Of a stretch of DNA of 64,000 nucleotides, positions 10,821 to 22,700 are shown piece after piece; position 1 is the stretch's first letter, and every line of letters begins with the position of its first letter. Source of the DNA: Ceriagrion tenellum (taxonomy: Eukaryota > Arthropoda > Insecta > Odonata > Coenagrionidae); contig OY720637.1 in assembly GCA_963169105.1 (NCBI GenBank), forward strand, positions 59,046,964 through 59,110,963, given 5' to 3'. The notes under the pieces are model-generated. The model was not told where the DNA came from and did not search any database. It saw nothing but the letters and a program-made list of their open reading frames with translations. The translations under genes were made by a program, and so were the position numbers.

Positions 10821-13800
10821 CACAATGCGGATGCCTTGAATTCAAGGCATCTTGCGGGAGCCTAGGACACGGATGCCTTGAATATAAGGTATCAGTCCCG
10901 TTATGTTTCCCGGCCCACCATCTGTCTCTGCGTCTTTTGCTAGACCCTGCAATTATGCCCAGCACCTCAGTGTGTCTTCAGCAGTGACTTGGTATGTGTC
11001 GTTTGCTTGTAGCAGAATTATTGTCTTCACACCGCACATCGTCATTGCAGAGGATTTTCCATGGCCCCTAAACAGAGAATGGGTATGTTGTTTTAGCAAA
11101 TCCTTTTAGAATATATTTACTTGTTCATTTTTTATTTTTATCATTGTGCTTTTATCCTCCGCAAAGTTTTTGCGACTCCACATTTTGATTTTTTTGCGAT
11201 GGCAATAATCTAATGTTTGAGAATTTTTTTTGCTTTAATGCTTACAAGTTTTTTCGACCTCTTATTTTTTTCCAACCTTTACTACAGTAACTGACATTTA
11301 TAATTAAATTGTGATGAGTATATTTTTACTTATAGTTGTTTTTTACAAATTTTTAATAGAGTCAAATAAATGCCCATTATTTAAGAATATTTCAATATTA
11401 CTATTGCATTAGGCATATATTTTTCCTAATAGGTACAATCCAATTTCAGGGAGCATTAAAGAAATACCCGTCGGCACAGATGAACCGGTAGCAGGACCGT
11501 CTGGAGCGACTTATGGTGAATCTTCTATTCAATCTCTAGTAAATTAATGATTATTATGGTTTTATATTTTAACATTACTTATATTCTGTAATTTTTAGAA
11601 CAACTGGATCCTACAGGAACAGGAGGCAAGAGGGCCATGTGCATGACCCCTTAGGATACCGGTTAGCCATATTTCTTATATTATTAATCTTAACCATAGG
11701 GCAGTGCACTTATTTATTTATAATAATATATTATTATATAATAATATTTTGACATATTGTTCCAGGAATTCCTGCTCGAAAGCAAGTGAAAACGGCATCC
11801 ACCTTGCCAGCGTCAACTCTTTCTGAGCAAGTCATTGACGAGATACTTCAATTTTCTTCAGATGAGGAATTCGAAGACATGGATTCTGCTTCGGAAAGCG
11901 AAGAAGAAAGACCTGGTACACCCATGCCAGGTACATACTCACACTCTTCTATGTCCACTACCATTAGCGAAACCCTTGCACGCACTTCCCAAGAAACTCC
12001 TTCGCCTTCACCATCCCTCTCGGGTCCTTCTACCCCACCCCATTCTTTGGTTGGTTCCGCCAGGCAGTCGCACCCCGCTAATCCCTTAGTGTGGTCATTG
12101 ACACAGCTCCTTCTTAGCCCTATTCCTTTCACTGCTGCTACTGGACTGAAAGAGGCCCTGCTCTCCCAAATACCCTGAGGGTATTTTGACCGGGTGTTCG
12201 CCGAAGAGTTCTATGAACTCATTCTTCAAGAGACTGAAAAATTTGCAGAGCACCTTTATCTGGAAAGTCCCTATGTGAAAGCGCAAATTGCTTTGTGGAA
12301 AAAATTGGAAAAGGAGGAGTTTCAGGTGTGGCTAGGGTTGCTTTACCATATGGGACATATTCAAATAAATATATTAGAGAGTTATTGGAGGACCGATAAG
12401 CTCTACAACATTGAAATTTTCAGGGAAAAAATGAGCAGGGGTCGCTTTCTCATCATCTTGCAAGCTTTGCATTTCAACGACAATCCTGGGGAAAATGATC
12501 CCGAGCCTTCCGACCGGCTCTATAAAATTCGCTCTTTGCTGGATCTTTTTCAAAAGCAAATGAGGAAAATTGATTACCCCAATAGAAACCTTTCCATGGT
12601 CGAGTCTATGCTCCTTTGGCATGGCCGTTTACTTTTTCGGCAGTATGTCCAAGGGAAGCGACATAAATTTGGGTTAAAAATTTATATGCTCACCGAGCCA
12701 TCAGGGTTAGTTCATTGGCTGTTAATATATGCAGGAGCTGGAGACAAAGATGTTGGTGGTAAAGGGCATGCAGGGAAAGTTGTGCATTCCCTTTTGAGTG
12801 ATTTTAAAAACAAAGAACATTCAATTTACATGGAAAATTTCTATAACAGTCTGTCACGGCAACTGCACAGGGAAAAAACATATACCACAGGAATGCTAAG
12901 GTCACACCGTTTGAACAACCGGCCTGAAGTGTTGAAAAAAAATTGCAAAAGGGAGAAGAATTCCATCAGTGGTTAGACAATGGTATGTGTGTCTTGAAGT
13001 GGCACGATGGAAGGAAGGTCCTCCTTTTGAGCACAGAGTTTGGTGCAGAAATGGTTGAGGTGCCCTGAAGGCATCGTGTCGAGAAACCTAGAGCGGTGGT
13101 CAAATATAATTGCTGTATGGGTGGAATCGATCATTTCGACCAATACATGTCATATTACACTTGCGAGCCCCACTGTGTTAAGTGGTACAAAAAAGTATGT
13201 ATCCACATTTTTCAGATAATGTTGCTAAATAGCTACCTACTCTATAATAAATACAGTGGTGAAAAAATGACTTTGCATGACTTCAGGCATGAAGTTATGC
13301 AGTCACTTCTTTGTCTAGGTAGTGAAGAAAGGCCATTGGCACCTTCGACCACTCCCAAACATTTTCCCTCACCTACCCCATTCTCTGAAGGTATCAGAAA
13401 ACAGGATCAAGAAGAGGTGCAGAGTGTGTCACAGTAAAGGCATTAAAAAAATGGTGACGTATATGTGCCAAGATTGCAAGGGTGGGCCTGGTATTTGTAT
13501 TTAATGCTGTCCCTTTAATGACCATGAGAAATAAGAGCACTTAAAAATGTTATTGAAGTCAATTCTCTTTGTGTCATACACTTATTTAGATGAAATTGTA
13601 AAAATACAAATTTTTTCCTTAAATCTTCTTTTTTTGTGATATTGAAATGTGAAGTAATATACAGTGTGTATCAATTTTGTAAGTCTTTCGCCATAATTAT
13701 GTTATAATTGTCTCTAATTGCATGATATCCTGCATTCATGTATTATATTTTTCTACTTTGTGAGAGCAATAGATTTGAATTGATTGATTGTGGTATTGAA

Positions 13801-14059
13801 ATGTAAAGTTATGTATGTATCAATTTTGTAAGTCACTTTTCATCATTATGTTTTAATTTTCTTTAATTGCATGATATCATGCATTCATGATTTATGCATT
13901 TTCTATTTTGTGATAGTAATATTAAATAAAATAAGATTTTTACAACTATATTGGATTTAAATACGAAAAAATAATTTCCGATAATAGGTCGACGAATGCG
14001 TGTCGCGGGTGGCATAACTAGAGTTTATCACCGTATGCGGAAGCCTTGCATTCAAGGCA
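10821..14059 (+). mobile_element. piggyBac element with TTAA on both sides
   Basis: TTAA at 10817-10820 and 14060-14063 flank 3.24 kb. Near the left end is the palindrome ATGCCTTGAATTCAAGGCAT with GCGG before it; a related block GCGGATGCCTTGAATATAAGG follows at about 10870. The right end has GCGGAAGCCTTGCATTCAAGG. The element holds a decayed transposase (11786-13504). Candidate short 5' exons at about 11453-11513 (…GTDEPVAGPSGATY) and 11600-11652 suggest the original gene was spliced. After the ORF the DNA is AT-rich to the right end. Confidence 0.8.
11786..13504 (+). pseudogene. piggyBac transposase, PGBD4-like, catalytically dead
   Basis: A decayed DNA transposase. N-terminal acidic and Ser/Pro-rich leader (11786-12178) ends at TGA 12176-12178; the same frame continues (FAEEFYELILQETEKFAEH …, to 12976). 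It contains the PGBD block VWLGLLYHMGHIQ and YWRTDKLYNIEIFREKMSR. At the first catalytic position it reads MVESMLLWHGRL, where families have DES, so the aspartate is replaced by valine; the second reads MENFYNS rather than TDNFY, so that aspartate is glutamate. A frameshift in an A-run near 12940 and a stop near 13065 follow. The end restores GIDHFDQYMSYY and the cysteine-rich C-terminal finger CRVCHSKGIKKMVTYMCQDC. Clearly inactive. Confidence 0.9.
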
Positions 14060-14459
14060 TTAAGAAAAAAAAATTTAATCAAATAACTTTTAATAATTTT
14101 GAACGATATATGTCTAGGAACGACTAAAAAAAATAAACTATGATATCATTACAAAAATTAGTTCCGCGTGGCGGTATGTTTTGATAAATTTTTTCAACAT
14201 TGAATGTGTTAAACAGTATTGTATGTAGACACACTAGAACCAATGTGAAAAGTATTTTTTTTATTTATCAATTGCATATGTATTTATAATTTTTGCTTCT
14301 TTGGGGCCACTGAGCATTGCCCTAGGCCATCTTATGTAGTCCTATGCCACTGCCCCCTGTACTCATCTCCACCAGTAAGGTATGCATGATTGAGTACTAT
14401 TGAGACGCCTAGTTTTATATTGTGATACTGATTATATGGGTGAAATTTAAGAACTTGGT

Positions 14460-15003
14460 GTGAGATGGGTAAACTACCGTGATTTTCATTTGAGGTAAAA
14501 TACTGTCGTAAATTGTGGTCATTTTCCAATATTTTTAAGTTTTCACTGATTTATAGCCAGTGGTAGATGTAATATGAAAGCCATTAATAAGGGATGAATG
14601 ACATTTAAACCATTAATATTGCTTTATTAATGTATTAGATTTAAATAAAATTAAGAACAAATATGGTAGTCCACCTACAATTTGGCTTTCTTTTTTCATG
14701 GTATATGAAATTTTCATTCAAACAGTAGCCAAACAAATATCCCAGAAGCAACAATCATATAAGTATTCCACTAATGCACTGTATGTGCCTTTATTTATAG
14801 TTGATCCTGAATGACATCTATGAAGACTCTGCATAAAAGAGTATGTTTGGAATACCTATATCAGTTTGAAAACTATCTGAAAGGACTATATGAAGAACTA
14901 TATGAATATTACCAATAATTACTGTAATTTTCAGGGGTTGTGGTGAATTCCAAAAAAGACCACTGTAATTTATGAAAAGTACCATTTTAATTTTCAGAAT
15001 ATC
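14460..15003 (+). mobile_element. TAGAGATGGG-family MITE, copy 2
   Basis: Begins TGAGATGGGTAAACTACCGT and runs to GGTACTTTTC-like sequence (AAAAGTACCATTTTAATTTTCAGAAT). It shares with copies 1, 3 and 4 the blocks TTAATGTATTAGATTTAA, AATTTGGCTTTC, ACTAATGCACTG and TTTTCAGGGGTTGTGGT. No ORF. It lies between the piggyBac element and the SINE cluster. Confidence 0.65.
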
Positions 15004-15394
15004 CTGGTCCCTAACTCGTCTAGTCCTCTCACTTCTACCCTACCCGTGTAATGAGTTATATGTAAGAGAGGGCTTGATATCCCTAATATCGCTCAGAAAT
15101 AAAGACGACATTATTATTATTACCTTCCTATCCTATACTAATTTTCCTCCCACTTTGAACCACTGTATCATACAGGCTGGACTTAAATTACACGATGAGA
15201 ATCACTTCAATAAATTGTAGGTGCAGCTAAGTTTTGTCTCATCTCAGTTAATTGTTTAGCTATATTTCAGTTCAGTAGGTATAAGCTGGTAGTCAATGAA
15301 AGGGGTTTCTGATAAATATCAGAGAGGAATCTCAATGAGGTTTGTCCAATTCAAATAATTACCTCCCTTTAACCTGCCTCATCACTGTATTTGA

Positions 15395-15530
15395 GGAGCC
15401 ACCACACGAAACATTTGGCCTGGACCAAGAGTCAAACTACGGACCTTTGGTTTGCCAGACCTATGCGCAGACCGCTATGCTTTCCACGCTTCCTAATTGT
15501 TGCAGCAATTTTGGTCCCCCCATGCGCTGT
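15395..15530 (-). mobile_element. tRNA-derived SINE, family A, minus copy
   Basis: Read on the minus strand it has an A-box-like AGCATAGCGGTCTG and, about 45 bases on, a B-box-like AGTTTGACTCTTGG. This spacing is that of tRNA-derived promoters. The same body (CAAACCAAAGGTCC) recurs in the plus copy at 15752, at 39440 and at 48465. The cloverleaf is degraded, so it is not a tRNA gene. Confidence 0.6.
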
Positions 15531-15573
15531 TGCACCAACAATAATCAACAATTTTGGTGGATACATGGGAAAA

Positions 15574-15726
15574 TGGGCATAGCCAGGGGGGGGGGCTGCT
15601 GCCCCCCCCCCCCCCCTGGATGAGGACATCTCATACCAAATTTTCTGCCCCCCCCCCCCATCAAGCATATATCTACAGGTATGGATGAGTGACATGCCCC
15701 CCTAGCATAAATCCTGGCTACGCCCA
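15574..15726. mobile_element. Short hAT-like MITE with poly(C) tracts
   Basis: Terminal inverted repeats TGGGCATAGCCAGG (left) and TGGGCGTAGCCAGGATTT (right, reversed). The outer flanks ATACATGGGA and ATACAAGGGA look like a degenerate target-site duplication. The inside holds long C runs. It splits two head-to-head SINE copies. Confidence 0.7.
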
Positions 15727-15751
15727 TACAAGGGAACTAGCTCAGAACTAT

Positions 15752-15910
15752 AATGGAGCTTAGTGGATAGCGTAGTGGTCTGTGCATTGGTCCAACAAAC
15801 CAAAGGTCCATGGTTTGATTCCCAGGCGAAATTTCTCGAGGAAATTTCAACAAATTCCGCCTCCTTTGGTTTGAATATTTTCATTATATATGAGGAGTTC
15901 ACTTCTAGCC
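15752..15910 (+). mobile_element. tRNA-derived SINE, family A, plus copy
   Basis: The A box GGATAGCGTAGTGG and B box GGTTTGATTCCCAG are both near-consensus and properly spaced for RNA polymerase III. The body AAACCAAAGGTCCATGG matches the other family-A copies. The tail includes GAAATTTCTCGAGGAAATTTC, a short inverted repeat, and CAATTTCAAC-type ends shared with copies at 39530 and 48555. Confidence 0.75.
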
Positions 15911-16199
15911 TGAGTGACCTTATCCTCCATCACATCTAGCTTTTATGAGAGGGGGTGTACAAGCAGAGGGGTTGTGGAATCCAGCCTGATTTTCTCTACA
16001 AACCTCATTGCCACCTGAGAGAGATATGCCCCTGCTCCAGCCCTCTCTCACAAGATTTAGCAGGTAACTATGTTAAGGAATATTGTGATGAAGCAATGAG
16101 AAATCACCCGCTACTTCAATTTTAATACCGTCCATTTTGTTTTTTTCTGGACACTGCTGAGTCATCTCTTGAGGTGATAGAATATTCATAAAAATATAA

Positions 16200-16745
16200 G
16201 TAGGTTGGAAAAAGTGTCTCGTTCGGACCAACGTGCGTACCATTGTACTGGTCCGTTCACACTGCTATCATATGCACGATGGTCCGTACGACGCTAGATT
16301 GTATTCTTAGTGTGAAAGTACGTCCGTACCATGGTAATCCATAGTTCTTAACGTCGTCTCTCTACAGAGGTAGCGCTGGTATTGCGAGTAGAAAGTGGAA
16401 ATAATGAAATGAAGACACTCGTTAAGGTGAAGCAAATGATATTTCTCTAATGAATAGGCATAAAAATGTGTCATATGCTAGAAAAAAATTGGAAAGCCTC
16501 AAAACGCCACAAATATAATGATTTCCTGACTTCGTTCCCTTGCTCTTGACTTGTTCGTCGTGATGCCTTGGCGAGGGTAAAACTGCGCCCTGCTCACACT
16601 ACGATCGTACGTACGAAAGTCCGTGCGCTGGTAGTTTGAACAAGGCGTTAGTAGTCTTATACTCCGTGCTGTACACTCCACTCCCTGGTCTAATGGGACT
16701 GAGCCTATTCGACCGAAGAGAGCGAGTAAACTGGGTTTCCTTCAA
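16200..16745 (+). promoter_or_regulatory. Probable HAUS6 promoter / 5' UTR region with repeat-like blocks
   Basis: CpG content rises here relative to the AT-rich flanks, and the first HAUS6 coding exon follows. Two blocks, GTCCGTTCACACTGC (about 16250) and CTGCTCACACTACGATCGT (about 16590), face each other and may be ends of an old DNA transposon. No clear TATA box was found. Promoter assignment is by position only. Confidence 0.4.
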
Positions 16746-19700
16746 TTGCGAACTCATGCGAGCTGGTTATCCAATCTGGATTTTCATTCGGTCAACAAGC
16801 TCCGCTCAACGATGTCAGCTAGAGGCCCTCACAATAATACATTGTCTTTCATGTCAACCAGGAAAACTGGTAAAACCAACTATCACAAGCTGCTATTTAA
16901 AAACCTGACGGCTCTCATGTTGTTCAACCACGCGCCGAGACCACTTAAGTCTTGTGTCAGCGAGGTAAGTGATAGATTTCGTCATGGATTTAGTGTATTC
17001 CTATCGTGCATTATCGCGTTACAAAGTAGTTCACATGCAGTAAAGGTGAAATATCTCCAGAATTTTTGCTCTCTATTGCCAATTGTATCTAGGTGTAAGT
17101 AAAACATCCACCGTTCAACATTTTTTTCCTCGAATGGGTAGGCTTTTAGTTTCTCAGTGCCCCTAATGGTTAGTTAGCTGCGTAAATAGTTTTCAGTTTT
17201 GCATCAATTCGAGACGTGTCTCATTGTGAACAAGGAAATGCTCAGTCATGCGAGTCGTTCCGGTCCCAGAAACTGTATTTACACGATGCATGTACCAGCG
17301 CGGGAAGATGCATGGGCACATTCGTCATTTTAATGGCATCGCGCAAAGTTGCGAAAATGTGAGAACGCGTGACCATAAATTAGCCCGTTCTAATTTGGAG
17401 CATATGTTTACGCATCTATCCAGCTACGTACTTGCGCGTGTGCATGCATAGTGTAAACACGCCCTAAAACTCCTATCACACATGTTCTCATGTCCCCGAG
17501 ACGTCTAATTTGTCAATTTCTCCTATAATAGGAGCGCGAATCAGCTCACCTTCGTCAAGTCTGCCTATATTTGACTCTAAAATATGGCCAAGAAGGCACA
17601 AGTGATCGTGACAGACAGTGAACTTGTTGAGATTTATGGTACTAGCAGAGTTGTTAAGGGATATTGATCGCCTCACAGAAATAATGACATCTCGACATGA
17701 TGAAGAATACACCGGAAGTGTTTGCCAATCAACTTCCTCGAGAAGGCCACAAAGAAGCTGAGGATCGAGGGGGTGCCAGCGGTGACTCGTCGACTCTCTT
17801 GGCAGGGAGCAGCAGCGGGCATCATCGCCAAAGGGAAGCAGCTCCGTTCAAGCGAGCAAGTATTGCAAGAATGGAAGGGGAGTGAACTCCAGTAACACCG
17901 CACCTCAGCAGCAGAAGGCATAGCAACAGCGACCATGGCAGAGAGAAGGGCAGCTTCAAGATGAGCACCAACTGTGGCAAGGTGGTGTCATGGTTTGCTA
18001 CATTTGTGGCAAACCTGGTCACAAGGCTTCCAAATGCTGGTTCTGAGGCTGGAACAAGGAAAATCAGAGTAATGGCATCAGCCGAAAGACTCCATGAGGT
18101 AGGTCCACCACTTTGGTTACCCGTTGATCCGGTGCAGTTCTTGTTCGCTTGAGTGGAGCTGCTTCCCCATTGGCGATGATGTCTGCTGCTGCTCCCTGCC
18201 AAGAGAGCGGATGAGTCACTGCTGGCACTCCCTCGATCCACAGCTTCTTTGTGGCCTTCTCGAAGAAGTTGATTGGCAACCACATCTGGCGTCAACTCTT
18301 CATCCTTCTTCACAGTTTTCTCTATCAGTTTCCTGAGCCATTGATATTCAGGCCTCAAATTTCTCAGCATCAAGAAAGCACAGAGTTCATTATCCACGGG
18401 TTTGCTGGTTTCCGCAATCTTGTGAATAATGTCCCGCATACCCATCACATAATCACACAACAAACTGAAATTGATATGCTTCGTGTCAAGCAACTGGTCC
18501 ATCAGAGCAACTTGTCTAAAAACACCTTTATCTTCAAACACGTCGGACAAGTTATTCTCTGCCTTGAACGCAGTTTTTGCAGTTCTTACATGAATGATTA
18601 AATGTTTTTGTGCCATTAAAGAGATTTTTGACCTAGCTCTTAAGTCTTTCTTCATCTCCACACGCTGAGGATTTGATTGTACATCCTCCGACGGTGGAGC
18701 TAAAATGCAGTCTCCGAGATCGTCAAGACCCAAATACAGCTCCATGAGGTACTTCTAGTTTGCCCAGTTGCTTTCGCCCTCTAATCTATCAATAGGCGGT
18801 AAATGACTGGAGGCCACAGTAATCCTAGTTTCTAAAGAACCTTCCATGGCTGTCGCCATGTGCTTTCAGAGTTCAGTGCTGAATTTTTTTTTGAAGCTTA
18901 AATAATGAACTATCGTCATATTTCACAAGAACTAGCAATTCTCCACAATATATTCGCAGTGCACATGTAATGTGGGCCCATAACCTGTTGAGATATATGG
19001 TACTAGCAGAGTTATTAAGGGATATTGATCGCCTCACAGAAATAAAATTAGCAGTTAGGTTGGGAACATATGTGACATTTCTTATCCCCACTAAACCATT
19101 TTCACCCTTTTTACAAAACATATCATCACCCATCCCTTTCATGGTCAGTTTTTGATCATAAATACTACAACCATTACAGCCAAAAGTAGTTTCTAACTCA
19201 GACTTGGTTAGGGTGCTCACATATTTTCCCAACCTAACTGCTAATTTTATTTCTGTGAGGTGATCAATATCCCTTAAAAATTCTACTAGTACCATAAATC
19301 TCAACAGAACTAGGGTGGACAGTTATAGGTCGTGGCTTGAGACATAGGTGCATGATATGGCCTTTGCTTTCCAACATTTAAGTCAAAGATATGGTAGAAG
19401 AGGCATTAGAAGACCTAGATGTGAGGTTCATAGTTGGATGACAGTTAATAAATTGGAATAGATTGGCAGATGACCTGGCATTGGTTAGTAGACAATCAAA
19501 AGAATTGCAAACTTAGGTGATACATTAGAAATGCAGAGCTGGGAAAACTGAATGAAATTAAGAAAAAAGTTACAAGATTCTCTAAGACAAAGAAGGCTAG
19601 GCTGGACAAGAATTAAGAGGCCACAAACTGGAGCTAGTAGAGGAATTCATGGGAAGTACAATAGAAGAAAATTGGTGTAGCAGCAAAGACATAGGCAGTA

Positions 19701-22700
19701 TGACAGAATTAGTGGAGGACGTTCTTAGCTCTAGGAGGGAGCTGATGACAGGGACATTAAGGTTGGATCATTCAATTGAATGAGGATACATTGAAGAGGC
19801 TTGTAAAAAGCTTAGTATGGAGTGTAGCGATATATGGCATTGGATTGGATATTTGGGGAGGCGACCGATGGCTAAGGTCATTTGTGCCATAGGGATAGGT
19901 ATGGGAGGAAGGTTGGATAGAAACCCGGCATCAGTATTAGCCTGCTCTTAACGAAAGGCGCCAAGCGGACCGAGTTTTAACTTCTCATCTGACAGACGAA
20001 GTACTGTACTTGAAGTGCCCTCCACAAGACACTCAAGTAGGGATCGGGTTTCCTCTGAAAAACAAATGCCTCTGCAGGGATTTGAACCCTGGCCACCCGT
20101 GTTGTAGGCGAGTACTCAAGCCACCACATCAACCGGATCCCACACAATATATGGGGCAAAAACATGGAATCCCAGAGAGGATGACAGGAATATATATCTG
20201 GATTTCGAGATCCACATGTGGAGGAGGATTAAAATGATGCGGTGGACCGAAAGGAAGACAAACTATGAAGCACTTGACATGGTGGATAAGGAAGCCTCTG
20301 TGTGAGATCAGGAGGAGGCAGGGTAGGTGGCTGAAAGGGCTGATAAGGGAAGATGGATTGTTCAGGGATGATGATAGAGAGGGGGACATTAGCCAAGTGG
20401 GAAAGGGGATGAAATAGGAAAGGTTTCAGGGATAGAATGAAGAAGGGTAGGGATGAAGAAAAAAATAATGATGGGAGATACAGCCTTTCAAAATAAAACT
20501 ATGTAGGGTTTCCTCCGACTATCAATTAAACTTACCTTTTGTCAATAATTTTATTTTAATATTAATAATAAGCATATGCACTACTTAAATACTATTGAGT
20601 AACCAACAGAAAGTAAAAGTAACAAAGTAAATTCCTCAAAAATATTTTTAATCATAAAGCACAACCTGTCTAATCCCTTAAGAGATGAATCAAGTGCAAT
20701 AAAATTTTTCTAACATCTGATGAGATATGTATATGTGCAACTCATGAGCAGGGGAAGGAGTAAAGTGGGACATAAGGCGAAGAGGAGAACCCCATTGCGG
20801 TTGGAGTATCCCTTAGAAAAAAGTAAAATACCACTATATATAGCATAATACCAGACGCCTAAAACGTGCCAAGCCAGCTTAGCACCTCGATGACAGAGCA
20901 AGGAGAGGTACTTTGGCTTATTTATTATTCAGGGTACCAGGTAATTTTGGAAAAATTACCACCAAAGTCCACAGGATACTAAGGATAATAAAAAGACAAA
21001 CTCCTTGTAATCACACAATAACCTTGTAATTCTCCAAAATTCTCTCAGAATTAAAATATGTCTCATCAGAAAAAAGATGTCAATTATTCCCCAAAACCAC
21101 GTATTTATAAACAACCGTTTCTAGGTGATAAAACCCAGCCAAGGCCTTCACAAATGTTATTTGTTAAATTAAATGTGAGATTGAAATGTAACATTAATCG
21201 TTACATACCCCCTTTCCAAAGAAGGATATCATGAACATAAAGGCTTCAAGTCATTCACAAGCCATGTGCCATCCTAGTTTTTTACCTCCTCTTCTAAAAG
21301 ATAAGCCCTGTATCCTACTTTCTTCTTGGAGCCATCTTTGCTGAAAAATAATTAGCAGCATTCAATTGAATGAAATTCCTTCTTAAAACTTTGTCACCAA
21401 TCTCATAAGCGACATCTCTTCTTCATAAATTTAAATACTTAGAATTCTTCTCATAATTTAATTTTGATCTCCTTTTCTATAGTGGTTGTAGCACTATAGA
21501 ATTCTGGTAATAATACCACATTGGACCACAAAAAATGGAAAATATGGCTAGTGGATATGGCATAGTTAGGGATGTAGCATCATGGAACTGTAAATGTGGT
21601 GTGAACATGAAGAGACCGCTGCACTATGAGTTATGTAAACACTTGAGATAAAATGGAAAATTAATCATGTTTAATGAGAATTTACTCTTATTAAGAGCTG
21701 AATTAGATGAAATGTAATTCTACAGAATGAATAATTTTTTCTTCACTAATATCTTTCATCATATCCATTTTCAGGACATGTTTTTATGCCCAAATCAAGA
21801 TGGCTTTTACAGAGTGTCGCATTTTCTGATGAATGTAATTTATCCTGGAACACAGGCATTCAGGCATTGTTGGCCTGTTTATACCAGGTCAGAAGAAAGG
21901 ACCTTTCGGACAATTCTCATTGAACTCATTCGTGGGTTTAATAAGGTGAGTAAGGAATATTACTGAACAGGTATTCCTCGCTAAGCACGAAATGATTTAC
22001 ACTTGATTTTAGCAAAACTAGAGATGGGTAAATTACCGTAATTTTCACCCAAGCTAAATTGTGATAATGTAATAATAATACTGTGGTGAATGATGGTAAT
22101 TTTTAAAAATTACTGTAATATTCTCATCATTTAAATTTTCTACTATTAGTAGATAATAAAGGATTTAAAAGGATAGCCAATCTCAAAAACAAGGAGTTAA
22201 TCGCATTTAAGCCATTGATACCTACATTCAGGCCCGTTTTTAACCCTTGTGGCGCTATGGGCAAATTAAACAGGTGTGCCCCCGGGGGGGAGTGGTGATA
22301 GAGGCGATTACAGTAGTACGCTCCAAGGTCAAACTCTGTAGTGGTGGCAACTCTGTTGATGTTGCTCTACAGTACAACCTTAACGAAAATAATACACTTT
22401 TGTTTGCAGTGTGTTTACCTCTTATCGGCGGTAAATTTTTTTTCTACCTCACTTTTGTCTTCTGGTAACTAACTTATAATCTTCTCTTGCACCCCCTTTA
22501 TGCCCCAAAACCCTTGCGCCCCTGGGCAAGTGCCCATTTTACCCAGTTATAGAATCGGGCCTGCCTATATTAAAATATTAGAAGAAAAGAAAATTTAAAA
22601 ACAAATATGGCAGCCCATATGTAATGTGGCATTCCTATGTATGGTAAAAGAAATTTTTGTTTAAACCATTAAAATGTTAGCAGCACAAATATTCCACAAG

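Noticed and set aside
12194..12976. Separate host gene of 260 codons
   Set aside because: It is in frame with 11786-12178 across one TGA and has piggyBac transposase blocks; one decayed transposase, not two genes.
15342..15727. Several ORFs in five frames
   Set aside because: They read through a SINE and the C-rich MITE; glycine/proline runs come from poly(C).
15752..15850. tRNA gene
   Set aside because: A and B boxes are good but acceptor and anticodon stems do not pair; the sequence is dispersed, so it is a SINE.
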